Positions 11,060 to 21,830 are shown, numbered from the stretch's first letter. The stretch: DNA of 64,000 nucleotides from Lolium rigidum (GCF_022539505.1 NC_061511.1:33366620-33430619); one strand, 5' to 3'. Numbers and translations: made by a program. The notes: generated from the sequence alone by a model not told the origin.

Positions 11060-11219
11060 CCTGATGAACTTTTTTTGTTGTTTCTTTTTGACAACACTGA
11101 CCACATCCAACACACATACAAATGTATCTATATAATCCCTGTACCACTTAAACAAACATTAGTGTATCACATACATTGACATCAAACACTCAAAACATAA
11201 TATGAGAGATGTTCTTTCA

Positions 11220-11308
11220 GCCCCTTCCCCATAAGGCCCCACCGTCGGGGCATAAGCGCCCTCTTGCTACCCATATGCAAGGCGCCGTCTTAGCCTTGCC
11301 TTCCCCAG
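11220..11308. other. Unidentified GC-rich insert between LTR and resumed left arm
   Basis: This does not match the right arm of the palindrome and lies outside the LTR. It may be the other end of the unidentified sequence at 5172-5210. No terminal repeat is evident. Confidence 0.3.
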
Positions 11309-12329
11309 CAGAGAAAGTGGGCCGGAGAAAAGTTTGTCGATTATTTTAACACATCTGTATATGTTTCATTTTTACTTGGTCCATCAAATTGACAATGGTT
11401 TTTTTTCAGATACTTATTCCTTTTGCTACTGCTAATCACTTTTCGTTGGTTGCCGTTTTGCATACGAGGAAGAAAAATTATCTCATTGACTACGTACCAG
11501 AGTTACATAAAGATGAGGCACTTATGGTGTTACGTAGGCTATAGGCACATTTGCTCACTGAACACAGTTTTGACATCTCGAATATGAAGTCAATAGTCTA
11601 GAAGTTCTACCTCAAGATAACAGTCGTGATTACGGATTTCACGTGCTGCTTTATATCAAGGGCTTCGAGCTGATGGATATATATGACATCACCACGGTAA
11701 AGATTGAGCCTTGTGCTTTTCAAAAAAAATTCTAGAACAATGACTTATGCCTCAAAAATGCAGGATAAAGTGTACAATTTCCGTAAGGAGATTTCAAGGT
11801 ACCTCTATTATCATGAAAGCAACCAAAGAAACATAGTCAATGAAGTTGCAGTTGACCCTAATGGAGAGGAGGATGTGGAAATTATCAATCCAACAACCAA
11901 CTCCGCCAAGGGGAACAATGCATCAGGTCGGGATCACACTCCTGCAGAGGATGGCACTTCATCCAGTGAGGAAGATAACCTGGATGTCGACAACAATGGG
12001 ACGATCCCCCTCTGAACTCCCATACCACAAAAGAACAAGAGGGCAACAAAAGGGCTGAGGAGGATGCTAACCCTCGCCCTAGTGAAACACCTGATACACC
12101 AGCAAAGACGCTAGAAGAAATGCTTGGCAAGAGGAGGTGTAATATGACTAAGACGCGTAGGACTTCTGTCATTAATTTGGAACATCATAGATCATGGTCT
12201 CCTGAACAGGTTGACAATATATGGCAAATCATCGAAGAGGAATGGTACGTTTATTCATTTATTCACTAAACATTTGACTCTACTAAGCTCTGTTTATATG
12301 CATTCGTCTAAACTCACATAATGTTTTTG
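11309..12329 (+). repeat. Left arm of large inverted repeat, inner part
   Basis: This pairs with about 12347-13375 on the other strand. Shared landmarks are CAGAGAAAGTGGG, AATCACTTTTCGTTGGTTGCC, ACAATGACTTATGCCTC and GCAACCAAAGAAACATAGTC. A short stretch present only in the right arm (about 12748-12772) marks a small indel between the arms. Confidence 0.88.
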
Positions 12330-12346
12330 ATTGGTTAAGCACCAAT
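12330..12346. repeat. Hinge of the palindrome
   Basis: ATTGGT TAAGC ACCAAT forms a perfect 6-bp stem with a 5-nt loop at the centre of the inverted repeat. Flanking sequence pairs imperfectly for about 30 bases on either side before strong arm homology starts. Confidence 0.7.
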
Positions 12347-14853
12347 GCTGTGATATTTCAAGTGGGCGAATGCATCTAAACGGAGCCTGGTAGAGTCAAA
12401 TTGAATAAATGAATAAACATACCATTCCTCTTTGATGATTTGCTAGATCTTTTCAACTTTTGAAAAGATCATGATCTATGATGTTCCAAATTAATGACAG
12501 AAGTCCTACGCGTCTTAGTCATATTACACCTCCTCTTGCTAAGCATTTCTTCTGGCGTCTTTGTTGTTGTATCAGGTGTTTCACTGGGCGAGGGTTAGCA
12601 TCCTCCTTAGCCCTTCTGTTGCCCCCTTGCTCTTCTGTGCTATGGGAGTTCAGAGGAGGATCATCATTGTTGTCGACATCCAGTTTATCTTCCTCACTGG
12701 ATGAAGTGCCATCCTCTGATCCTGACCTGATGCATTGTTCTGATGCTCCTCCATAATTTCCCCCTCGGCGGAGTTGGCTGTTGAATTGATAATTTCCACA
12801 GCCTCTTCTCCATTAGGGTCAACTGCAACTTCATTGACTATGTTTCTTTGGTTGCTTTCATGATAATAGACGTACCTTGAAATCTCCTTACGGAAATTGT
12901 ACACCTTATCATGCATTTTTGAGGCATAAGTCATTGTTCTAGAATTTGTTCTAGAATTTGAATAAAAAAACACAAGGCTCAATCTTTACTGTGGTGATGC
13001 CATGTATATCCATTAGCTCGAAGCCCTTGATATAAAGTAGCACGTGAAATCCGCAATCACAACTGCTATCTTGAGGTAGAACTTCTGGACTGTTGCCTTC
13101 ATATTCCAAGATGTCAAAGCTGTGCTCAGCGAGCAAATGTGCCTCCAGCCTACCTAACACCATAAGTGTCTCAGCTTTATGTAACCCTGGTACAGAGTCA
13201 ATGAGATACTTCTTCATCCTCATATGCGAAACGGCAACCAACGAAAAGTGATTAGCAGTAGCAAGAGAAATAAGTATCTGGAAAAAAAACCACGGCCAAA
13301 CTAATAGACTAAGTAAAATTGAAATATATACACAACTGATAAAATAATTCACAAACCTTGCTCCAACCCACTTTCTCTGCTGTAAGATCAACCTTCACAT
13401 ATTTCAATTCCTTTCCGACCAGCAAAATCTTCCTCGAATAATAGACAACAATCATAGCGAGCATAGCAAATTTATAAGAACGTAAAAAAACCATAAGTTT
13501 AAAAAAGTACTTACAACAGAAGTTGTCGTGAGGATAATTGTATCATCCCAATTCTCTGACCACAGTGAGCATACCAAATGTAGTATGTCTGAGCGCATTC
13601 GGCCATCCGGTTTGAAGCCGTCAACAAAACTTGTCTAATATATCTCATGCGAACCAAACTTCAAAACAATTTGATCCCGGGTTCTCTGTAGAATATATAC
13701 TTGTCGTACCAATGATCTAACAAGTCACGCCCGCTGCAAATGCGCTGTAGCAGTTCTCATGCCAGTCAATCAACTGAAAATATATATTTGTAAATTTGAG
13801 TCATAAATATAACATGGAGAAACACTCAACACAAACACTGCTACACTGCTAGTAAATCGTCTAAGTAACCTAATTCACACATAAGAAGCCTAGAATTGGA
13901 AGTTTTTACACACCAAATCTATATTACATATACACCTCGCAGTGCTGCATTCTCTCCTATTTCAGAAAGCAAAATCTCTTATACAAAGTCTTATCTGACA
14001 TGGAATTCGACCAAATTCCACGTTAAAAATATTACATCTGCACATTAAGTTGAAAATAATAATTAGAGATGCTTTGAACTTACATCCAAACTCTCTATCG
14101 GCTTCGGTCTCATCGGCTGAAAGGGATGATAAAAAAATAAGAACTTGTATCAAGAATTTGGTGCAGTCATAGTTATAATGGGATAAGAACTTTCATAATT
14201 ATAATGACATTAAAAAATAAGAACTTGTTTCTTACCCCACTCCATTTTGCTTCATTATCTTCAAATAGTTCCTTGAACATGTCATCATTATAAAGGTATA
14301 TTCTACCTGGTCCTTGCTCTCTTGCCAAAGGATTCCCCTTAATACAGTCCGCCAAAACCACCTGTGAACCAATGATTATAATGTTAGATACTTTCCTACC
14401 GAAAATGAGGAACCTTATTACTTGCAGAATCAACTTACCAAGCACACAGTCCCACAACAAGTCATAGTTTGTTTCTCCCCGAATTTTTTTATTTATCTCC
14501 TCAAAGACTAGATGTAGCCAGTCAAGGCTACCCACTTTTTCGAGGTTATGTACAATAGCACATGAGATCTTGGATACAAAATGTTGCAATTGTGGCAATA
14601 GCATTCGTTCTACCACCATCCCAAGGTACAACCTGACAAGCATGTCTGTTTCAGCAAGTGGAATGACATCTTGTTCATCACAATGATCAAATAAAAGACA
14701 AATGTTGGCAGGCTTGAACAATTGTCTTGCAATAGCATATGCCAGTATTGGATCTTTAGCACTAGACACTCCTTTGCACTTGTGTTTTATCATTACAAAC
14801 TTGATTGCCTTGTACATTGTGTCATTGCAAACACTTATAGTTGGACATTCCAA
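12347..14853 (-). repeat. Right arm of large inverted repeat
   Basis: This continuous arm of about 2.5 kb is the reverse complement of 3702-5171 joined to 11309-12329 (about 2.49 kb in total). It carries no nested insertion. Homology with the left arm ends near 14853. Confidence 0.88.
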
Positions 14854-14862
14854 GAATACCAA
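12650..14862 (-). pseudogene. Ulp1-like (C48) cysteine protease gene copy, right arm
   Basis: Coding blocks are about 14862-14175 (N-terminal region of unknown function), 14130-13500, and 13490-12650 (protease domain and acidic tail), with likely introns between. The catalytic set of Ulp1/SUMO proteases is visible: His in NHFSLVAV (13248-13250), Asp in LIDSVPG (13197-13199), Gln in PQDSS (13071-13073) and Cys in CDCGFHV (13053-13055). Members of this family cleave SUMO or related conjugates. In grasses many such genes sit inside transposons, so host function is doubtful. I found no complete start-to-stop model; the middle part has stops and looks degraded, hence the pseudogene call. Confidence 0.6.
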
Positions 14863-15454
14863 TCTATGGTGTAGTAGGAGGTGGAGGCCTTTTCTTTCGA
14901 CGGCAGAGACTCGCCCGCATGCTACCCATTCTTTTAATTAGCAATAAATTACTTAATATACTGGCATGGATCACTAAACTCAATTAAGAGCTTAGATTCA
15001 CTTTTAATCTTCTTTTTCCGGTGATTGATGACAACTCATTTAAAATGTTTCATTAAAGAAAAGTATCAAAGTGCAGCAAGCTTACCACATAGATGTGCAT
15101 TATTTTTATTCGCCTTTGAACCAAAAATGCACAATTATTTCTAAAAATTCCATAAAGAGCTTAGGTTATAGTTAGTTTGTACTCAATCTTTTTTCCTTTC
15201 GTATGGAATGAACACTCGAGACTGAAACAATGCAAATTAACGACTAGTACTATAAAGAGAAATGAGACTAGCTCATTTCGTTAGAAAAGTGGATGTATAG
15301 TACAACCAGCCAGGTTCAAATTAGCTGGGTTATTATATTTTTAAAAAAAATTCATTGTAGGGCTTTCCCTACCATATTTCTTTCAAGAAAATGACTAGTA
15401 ATCTGCAGTAAGATCTTACATACACGTTTTACAAGTAATGCACGAAGTAGACTT
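14863..15454. other. AT-rich spacer without a gene
   Basis: I see no coding sequence or clear terminal repeat. The boundary at about 14853-14863 is where palindrome homology ends; no target duplication could be matched to the left end near 3702. Confidence 0.4.
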
Positions 15455-16614
15455 AGCTTTCTTTTTCGAAAAATCACTAAGCAAAAGCCAAAAATAAAAT
15501 AGAAAATAACTCATCTGCAAATTAGGAACACAATGCAGCCTTCTGCCTTCGAATGTTACTATGCTTAGACAATGGAAGATAGGATTTTCTAAGTGACAAT
15601 TTAGACAACAGAATTATAATTTGCTTCAGGCAAATAGATTTAGTTGGACTATAACTTGGAATCTCAGAAGAACTACTAAGACGTCAAGTAGAAAATATTG
15701 GCCTGCGCAGCTTAATAAACAAAAGGAACAGTTGATTGTCAAACAAAATAAAGGAAGGAGCTAGTTGAGCTCCATGATTAGTAGTACTCCTTAGTAATGT
15801 ACGACAATCTTTTGTGGCATTACCTCAGCTTACCTACAAGCATATCAGTTTACTGAATTTTGTTGTTCTCTACTCTTTAATAAAGTAAAATCCGTAAGGA
15901 ACAAAAAAAAAACTCAATTTGCAAATTAGGATCTCAATGCAGCCTTCAAATGCTAATATGCTAAAATAATGGACAAAGAAGATTTTGTAAGTGAAAATCT
16001 GGTAAAAAAAAATTATAAGATCCTTCAAGCAAATAGATTTAGTTGGACTACAACTTAGAATCTCAAAAAAAACTTATTGAACAAAGGTACTGGCCATGGC
16101 AGCTTATTGAACAAAAGGATATAGTCGAGCTGCATGATCAGTAGTACTAAATGGCAGCTTAATGAACAAAAGGAATAGTCGAGCTGCATGATTAGTAGTA
16201 GTAATGAACGGCTACTTTGTCTGGTATTACCCCAGCTTACCTACAAGCATATCATTTGGCTTTTTTTTTGTTCTCCACCGTTTATAGTAAAGTAAAATTT
16301 ATTTCCCATTCATAAAAGAAAGGAAAGAAATGAAAAGATGTCTAACCATGTTATGCATAGACTGATACTAACAATTGAACACCACTCATATTTCTTTACC
16401 CTCTAGAAAGCAATCACTAAGAAAAAAAGGAAAAAAAACTCAATCTGCAAATTAGGAACCTGAATGCAGCCTTGGAATGCTACTATGCTAAGATAATGAA
16501 CAAGAAGATTCTGTAAGTGAAAATTTTGTCAACAAAACTGTAAGATGCTTGAAGAAAATAGATTTAGTTGAACTACATCTTGGATTTTAAAAAGAACTAG
16601 TGCGACATCAAGTA

Positions 16615-16691
16615 CTCCCTCCGATCAAATAACAAGTGTAGGAGCTTAGTTCAAATTTGAGCTAAAACCCCAACAGTTGGATCGGAGGGAG
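16615..16691. mobile_element. Stowaway-type MITE in array unit 3
   Basis: A 77-bp element with CTCCCTCCGATC and GATCGGAGGGAG ends, flanked by TA on both sides (16613-16614 and 16692-16693), typical of Stowaway (Tc1/mariner-related) MITEs. Unit 1 has the empty site at 15689-15690. Confidence 0.88.
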
Positions 16692-17197
16692 TAGCAAATA
16701 TTGGCAATGGACAGCTTAAACAAAGGTACTGGCCATGGCAGCTTAATAAACAAAAGGAACAGTGGAGCTGCACGATTATTACAAGTAGAAATGAGCGGCT
16801 ACCTTGTGTGGTATTACCCCAACTTACTTAGAAGCATAACATTTGACTGATTTTTTTGTTCTCTACCTTTTATAGTATAGTAAAAGTCATTTCCCATTTA
16901 TAAAAGAAGAGAAAGAAATGACCCCTAAGATCTCTAACCCTGTTATGCATAGACTGATACCAACAATTGACCACCACTCATATTTCTTTACCCTCTAGAA
17001 AACAATCACTAAGTAAAAATATAAGAGCTCAATCTGCAAATCAGGAACTCAATGCAGCCTTGGAATGCTACTATGCTAAGATAATCGACAGAAAGATTCT
17101 TTAAGTGACAATTTGGTCAACGAAATTATAAGATGCTTCAAGCAAATAGATTTAGTTGGACTACAACCTAAAATCTCAAAAAAGAAGACATCAATTA

Positions 17198-17278
17198 CTC
17201 CATCCGATCCATAATAATTGTAAGGGTTTAGTTCAAATTTGAGCTTAAACCCCGACAGTTATTATGGATTGGAGGGAG
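17198..17278. mobile_element. Stowaway-type MITE in array unit 4
   Basis: An 81-bp relative of the copy at 16615-16691, at the same position in the next array unit. The left flank is TA (17196-17197); the right flank has mutated to CA. The interior is more palindromic than the unit 3 copy. Confidence 0.82.
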
Positions 17279-17316
17279 CAGAAATTGGCCATGGGCAGCT
17301 TAAACAAAGGTACTGG

Positions 17317-18586
17317 TTTTTTTTAGATAAAAGGCATCGATCTGCCCGACTTTAAATTAATAAAGCCCTCAGGTTCGGAACACACACACAGTTATTACAT
17401 GCTGCGGCATACAGCTTAGCCGAAGGACCAAACATAAAAGTAGCAAGACAAAGATGGTAAGACTGGGGATCCCATGGGTGGCCTGGACGCCCTCGCCAGC
17501 CAGCCCAGAAGCGCCTAGCCCTCACTTGCCACCACCTCCGCGTGAATACTTCTTAGCCGACTTATCAGCTCCAGGATGCTTGCTTTGTCTTGGGATTTTG
17601 CCGATGGAGACCACAGCTGCAAGAAGATGATAGTTTTGAAAATAATGTCAGCTGGTTGGCGGATTATCTTAGACTCAATGGTAAGTTTATTGCGAATATG
17701 CCACAGCGCCCAGCTTTGAGCCAAAAACAACATCCAAAGTAAGCGTCGGGGCCTCCCAGCAAAGCTCGAAAGTAAAGAAAAGAAGTGGGCAAAGGAGGTT
17801 GGAGACCAGCTGCACCCTAGCAGTTGTCTAACAACACTCCACATAAAGCGAGCCGGCGAGCAGACAAAGAAGATGTGGTTGACGTTTTCCGGCTGGTTAC
17901 ACAAGGCACAGCGCCCAGAGGCCGGGCCATGGCGCGAGGCGATGAGCTCGCTCGACGGGAGCCTGCCAAGGGCAAGTTGCCAAGAGAAGATCTTTATTTT
18001 GAGGGGTATTTTGGCGGCCCAAAGGTCCTTGAAGTGGGCAATCGAAGCACCTTGAGAGAGTTTGTTGTACATGGAGTTCACTGTGTACTCTCCAGATGGG
18101 TCCAGGCCCCAGACGATTTTATCCTGCCCCTGACCAAGGTGAGTGTTATCAATAATGGCTTGCAGCAGTCTCCATTCTTCCGAGGCAGGCTGGCTGAAGG
18201 TTCTGCGGAAACGGAGACCCATCTCCGCGTTGCAGGCCGACGACACCGAAATGATGGGGTTGTCACAAATACTGAACAGGTTTGGGAAGCAATCTCTGAG
18301 GGGTCTAGGGCCAGCCCACACGTCAAACCAGAATTGAGTACGCGCCCCATCGCCAATCTGGTGTCTAGCCCCTAACTTGAAAAAATGCTTGATTTTGTGC
18401 AAGGATTTCCAGAACGGCGAACCCCCCTGGCTCATGCCTGAAAAGATGTCTCTTGCTTCGACATATTTAGCGGAGATAACTTGGGCCCAAATCGAGTTGT
18501 CTCCTTGGAACAGCTTCCAGATCCACTTGAGCATGAGGGCAGTGTTCATTTTCTTGGAGTTAATAATGCCTAGACCTCCACAATCA
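17317..18586 (-). mobile_element. 5'-truncated LINE (3' part of ORF2)
   Basis: The minus strand carries a 369-codon frame (about 18586-17515) that starts inside the reverse-transcriptase C-terminal region (GGLGIINSKKMN) and includes a zinc-binding reverse transcriptase domain (C-X2-C...H-X4-C, CALCNQPENVNHIFFVC). A 3' UTR and an A-tail (T-run 17317-17324 on the plus strand) follow. It is inserted in the tandem array, where the target has lost about four bases (CCAT) instead of showing a target duplication. Confidence 0.85.
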
Positions 18587-18860
18587 AGGCAGCTTAATAA
18601 ACAAAACCAACAGTGAAGCTGCAAGATTAGTAGTAGTAATGAACGGCTACCTTGTGTGGTATTATTCCAGCTTACCTACAAGCATATCATTTGAATGTTT
18701 TTTTTTGTTATGTACCATTTATATAAAGTATTCGTTTCCCATTTATAAAAGAAGAGAAAGAAATGACAAGTTACCTAACCCTGTTATGCATAGACTGATA
18801 TACCAACATTTGAACACCACCCATATTTCTTTACCCTCTCTGTCTATGCAGAAACGCAGA

Positions 18861-19253
18861 GATGTTACTCCACTATGTGAAACCATTTATAATAAAGAGA
18901 ATTGAGGGAGTACTACTTACAATGCACTATAACAACATGACATCAGCATTTAACAACAAATAATAACAAATTGCTGACTAAAGACGCTTGCATGATGTAA
19001 ATGGAAATAAACCAAGTTTTAAACATAGATAATTTATTCTCTTAAATATACCACGCTTGAGAGCTCAATTTGACACATAAGGTTCATACAGATTCTCTGT
19101 GGTGGCTAATCAGAATCATTCAAAGCCGCGGAATGGAACGCACCCGAACACAAATAGACCAAACTGAAGTAGACATGGGAGCTAGGACATTTCGAAACCA
19201 GTGCTAGAAAACAAGAAGATTAGGCTCACCCAACAACTGAGTTTAGTTCCACG
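18861..19253. other. 3' flank of F-box paralogue 2
   Basis: No gene is seen. The part 19150-19250 resembles 545-640 downstream of F-box paralogue 1 (for example ACCAAACTG, CATTTC and CCAGTGC in the same order), so it is probably 3' UTR that was duplicated with the gene. Confidence 0.55.
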
Positions 19254-20569
19254 CTAAGCTTGTGAAGCTGTAGAGACCTTCAGTGAAGACCATTCCTCAA
19301 AACATGGAATATAAGGTAGAACATCGTCGTACTCTTCAAAAGTGCAGCTAACATTCACTTTCTGATTATCCAGATCATATGACACTGCCATCTCCACCTC
19401 GTCGGTAAGGAAAATACAGTTACAATCAGGATGCATTGCAAACACAGTATATGACATATCATCCTCGTCACGTTGCCTCCCGAACAGTTCCGAAACAGCG
19501 ACAGTATGCTTCAGGGTCCACTCCCCACCGACATAATCCTCAAGAACCCAAATATAGAGCTGGATATCATCATCATCATCCCTGTCAATCTGCCACGCAT
19601 GCAAGCGTCCCTGAGACTGCCCAATGGAAACCCTCTCGTCTGGCATTTCAATCTCCCTCCAGACCTTGCCCTCTGAGTCGACGGTGACTACCAAACCATA
19701 GTGGGTGGCCAAATGCATAGTGCCATTCAGGAAGACGCATTCGGAATTACCAATCAGAATGGTTTTATAACCCCACTCGGTCTGCACCTTAGTCCACCGT
19801 CCGGTATCCGACGAGTAGATCGCCAGTTTTGCAAACTCGCAGAAGCAATCAGTCAGGGGCACAAACACCACAAAGCGAGACGGAACGGCTGGGTCGAAAC
19901 CCAGGAAGATATCCATTATCGGTTCGAAGTACACAAAGCCACCATCCTCTTGACCCTGCCACACTAAAGGAGGCAACACAGTCCACTGTCCAGTCATAGG
20001 ATTGCACACGACGTAGTCGTACTCATCTTCCTCGTGCCGCGATTCAAAGCATTTGCAGAGGAGGAGGCTGCCGCAGCACTGCTCGACGGTGTAGCAGTCA
20101 TAGGTCCCGCGCCAGAAAGGGAGAGAAGGGTCGACCAAAGGGGGGCCTCTGCCGGACAGATTGTGGAACTTGAAGCGTCCGCGGTAGTTGTAGAAGAAGC
20201 CGGACAGTGTCTGCGGGCACCTCTTGCGGATGTCGCGGTCGGAGCAGAGGGACAGCCACGGCCTGGACACGCACTTGAAGCGGCAGAGCGACTTGTAGGG
20301 CACCCGCGACAGGATTCCGGCGAGGACGTCGACGGGGAGGCTACCCACGGGGTGATCTTGGTTATTCTGCGAGTAGCAGATGCAGATTGTTTTGGTTCAA
20401 TGTCCTGTACTGGACTGAATGTAGGGAGAGGGAAGCGGAGGGGAAGATACGATACCTCGAAGGCTAGCTCCGTGGAGGGGAATGGCTCGTCGCAGCCTCC
20501 GTTGCCGGTCGGCGGCGAGTGGCTCAGCGCCGTGACCGGAAGGCTCGCCGCGGGCTCAAGCTTATGCAT
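19254..20569 (-). CDS. F-box protein, two exons (paralogue 2)
   Basis: Predicted SCF ubiquitin-ligase substrate adaptor, paralogous to the gene at 686-2007. Proposed exon 1 is 20569-20456 (ATG, 38 codons ending Ala-Phe-Glu), the intron is 20455-20367 (89 nt, GT...AG), and exon 2 is 20366-19254, giving about 408 aa. The long frame by itself lacks an ATG start, which supports the spliced model. The F-box is near residues 48-88 (LPVDVLAGILSRVPYKSLCR with FKCVSRPW). The remainder resembles paralogue 1 block by block (LSGFF, FHNLSGRGPP, VDPSLPFW, VEQCCGSLLLC) and has an extra C-terminal tail of 12 residues. The substrate is unknown. Confidence 0.87.
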
Positions 20570-20929
20570 CTAGAGATGGCAGAGATGGTTCATTCAGTTC
20601 CCTTTCTTGGATCAACGAATCGGAGAAAGAAAGTTACGGGGAAAAAAAAACGCAAACCCTACCTCGGTGGGGAACGGCGGCGGCGGCAGCGAAGGGGGCG
20701 GAGCGCCGCCGTGGTTGGTCGCCCGCTGGTGTCCCTGATCCGTGCAGTCTTGCTCGACTCCTCCTGTAGGCATCACGACCACCTCTTCGGCTCTCAGATC
20801 AGTCCTACTCGAGTGTTTTGAAGGGCATAGCGGCTGTACAAGTACTTCATTTCCACCCTCGAGAAGTGTAATGGGCGGCTCTATATTAATAATGCTATTA
20901 ATCAAAAAACGGATTCAAGTTTGGCACTT
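20570..20929. other. Upstream flank of F-box paralogue 2
   Basis: No gene is seen. GC-rich sequence at 20650-20760 gives short biased reading frames on both strands that I do not accept as coding. It may include the promoter or 5' UTR of paralogue 2; no clear TATA box was found. Confidence 0.4.
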
Positions 20930-21830
20930 TTCAAATTTGGGGTGAATTGGAATTTTATTTTTATTTTGAAAATGGATCATTGTATAAATTTGGAACAGAG
21001 TACATCCGAGAAGATGCATCCGATGCGCTTATTTGGACTGTGTTTGTGTAGACAGCCCGGTCACTATGCGTTGGACCGATGGGCCTGGTTCTAGACGCAT
21101 TTTTCGACCGCGCAGTCGCAAACGGTCACCCCGCGTTCGTTTACGTCGCCCCGTTGGAGATATCCTTAGATTAGATCAGGACCTTTGGATTTCCGTCTCT
21201 ACTAGTGTTCAATGTCTACCTAAATCTATGTATTCAAATTTGGGTGAATTGGCGATTTTTTATTTTGAAAATGGGTTATTATATAAAAATTTGGAGCAGA
21301 GTACATATTACAATCTTTTAGAATTACAAGTAGGTCCAACGCGCACGAAGGAGAAGATCCTAACAACACACCATCACACCTTTCAACACATCGTTTGTTC
21401 TCTCTTCTGATCCTCCTAAATTTGATATCTTCAAACAAGGAGCAAAGACGTTGAATGTCAGATATGAGGTTTGTAACCTGAGAACGATCAGTATCACACT
21501 TGCCTAGTTTTTCAACTAGATTAGCGCAGTCACACTCCACTACCAGCTTGTAATTTATCACCGATAGAGCATGCTTGATACCCTCCCAGCAAGCTACAAC
21601 TTCAGCGATTTCTGAACTTGCATAATTTTAAATCAAAGCCTAGGCGGTTGATAGTACCTATCCATGTTCATCTCCGACCACAGCACCCCAGGAAGCTTCC
21701 CTCGTGTTCTACATATAGCTAGCACCGACGCTATGTTAGGATGTTTCCAGTCAGCTGGTTTTCCTTTGTGTTGTTTCTTCGCCTGCGGAAGCTTTAGTTC
21801 AAAATTCGGTTTCTTTCCCTTCACATCCCC
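20930..21830 (-). pseudogene. Decayed LINE 3' end with RNase H-like domain
   Basis: On the minus strand, 21830-21640 and 21600-21330 read like pieces of a plant LINE RNase H (RVT_3) domain (VVECDCANLVEKL is the clearest motif) with frame breaks. Downstream on the same strand, a block of about 75 bp is present twice (20930-21006 and 21233-21306), with intervening unrelated sequence, and looks like 3' UTR. Confidence 0.5.

Larger units (their letters stand above)
5311..11219 (-). mobile_element. Ty1/copia-type LTR retroelement, incomplete, host of CACTA-1
   Basis: Reading on the minus strand: 5' LTR (11219-9955), primer-binding site, gag (9905-7164), then a protease/pre-integrase region that is interrupted by CACTA-1 and ends at the gap. 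The region 5482-5311 in reverse reads like the segment after a copia protease active site (Met-Thr-Gly, then a Ser-Phe-Gly-Asp-Asn block). Apart from the CACTA insertion there is a probable single-base insertion just before the Met-Thr-Gly block, which shifts frame. Reverse transcriptase, RNase H and the 3' LTR are not in the window. The element sits inside the left arm of the inverted repeat, so it is younger than the palindrome. Confidence 0.8.
9955..11219 (-). repeat. 5' LTR of the copia-type element
   Basis: This 1265-bp LTR is bounded by the inverted termini TGAAAG and CTTTCA and abuts the primer-binding site at 9941-9952. In element orientation, U3 runs from 11219 to about 10690 and holds a palindrome cluster and a TATA-like palindrome. 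The partner LTR is not in the window, so its age cannot be estimated. Confidence 0.85.
3620..12058 (+). pseudogene. Ulp1-like (C48) cysteine protease gene copy, broken, left arm
   Basis: Coding blocks matching the right-arm copy lie at about 3640-4360, 4430-5171 and 11410-12058, with presumed introns between them. The conserved C-terminal part is Ulp1/SUMO-protease-like: the His block (NHFSLVAV) is present near 11425-11460. This copy is dead. It carries an in-frame TAG near 11541, and at the catalytic Cys position it has TAC (Tyr, 11631-11633) in Arg-Asp-Tyr-Gly where the right arm has Asp-Cys-Gly. About 6.1 kb of inserted DNA plus a gap of unknown size splits it. Such C48 domains in grasses are often carried by Mutator-like or CACTA transposons (family knowledge), so this may be a captured rather than a host gene. 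Confidence 0.65.
15455..18860. repeat. Degenerate tandem array, four to five units of about 0.4-0.6 kb
   Basis: Each unit carries in order GCAAATTAGGA...AATGCAGCCTT, AAATAGATTTAGTTGGACTA, CAGCTTAATAAACAAA and CAGCTTACCTACAAGCATATCA. The AATGCAGCCTT landmark recurs near 15531, 15940, 16465 and 17051. The last unit is interrupted by the LINE fragment at 17317-18586 and resumes from 18587. The array lies between the palindrome and F-box paralogue 2. No coding potential is seen. Confidence 0.82.

Noticed and set aside
3702..14853. Complete Mutator-like transposon with long terminal inverted repeats
   Set aside because: The outer ends have no matching 9-bp target duplication that I could find, and no transposase is present; only the inverted arms are certain.
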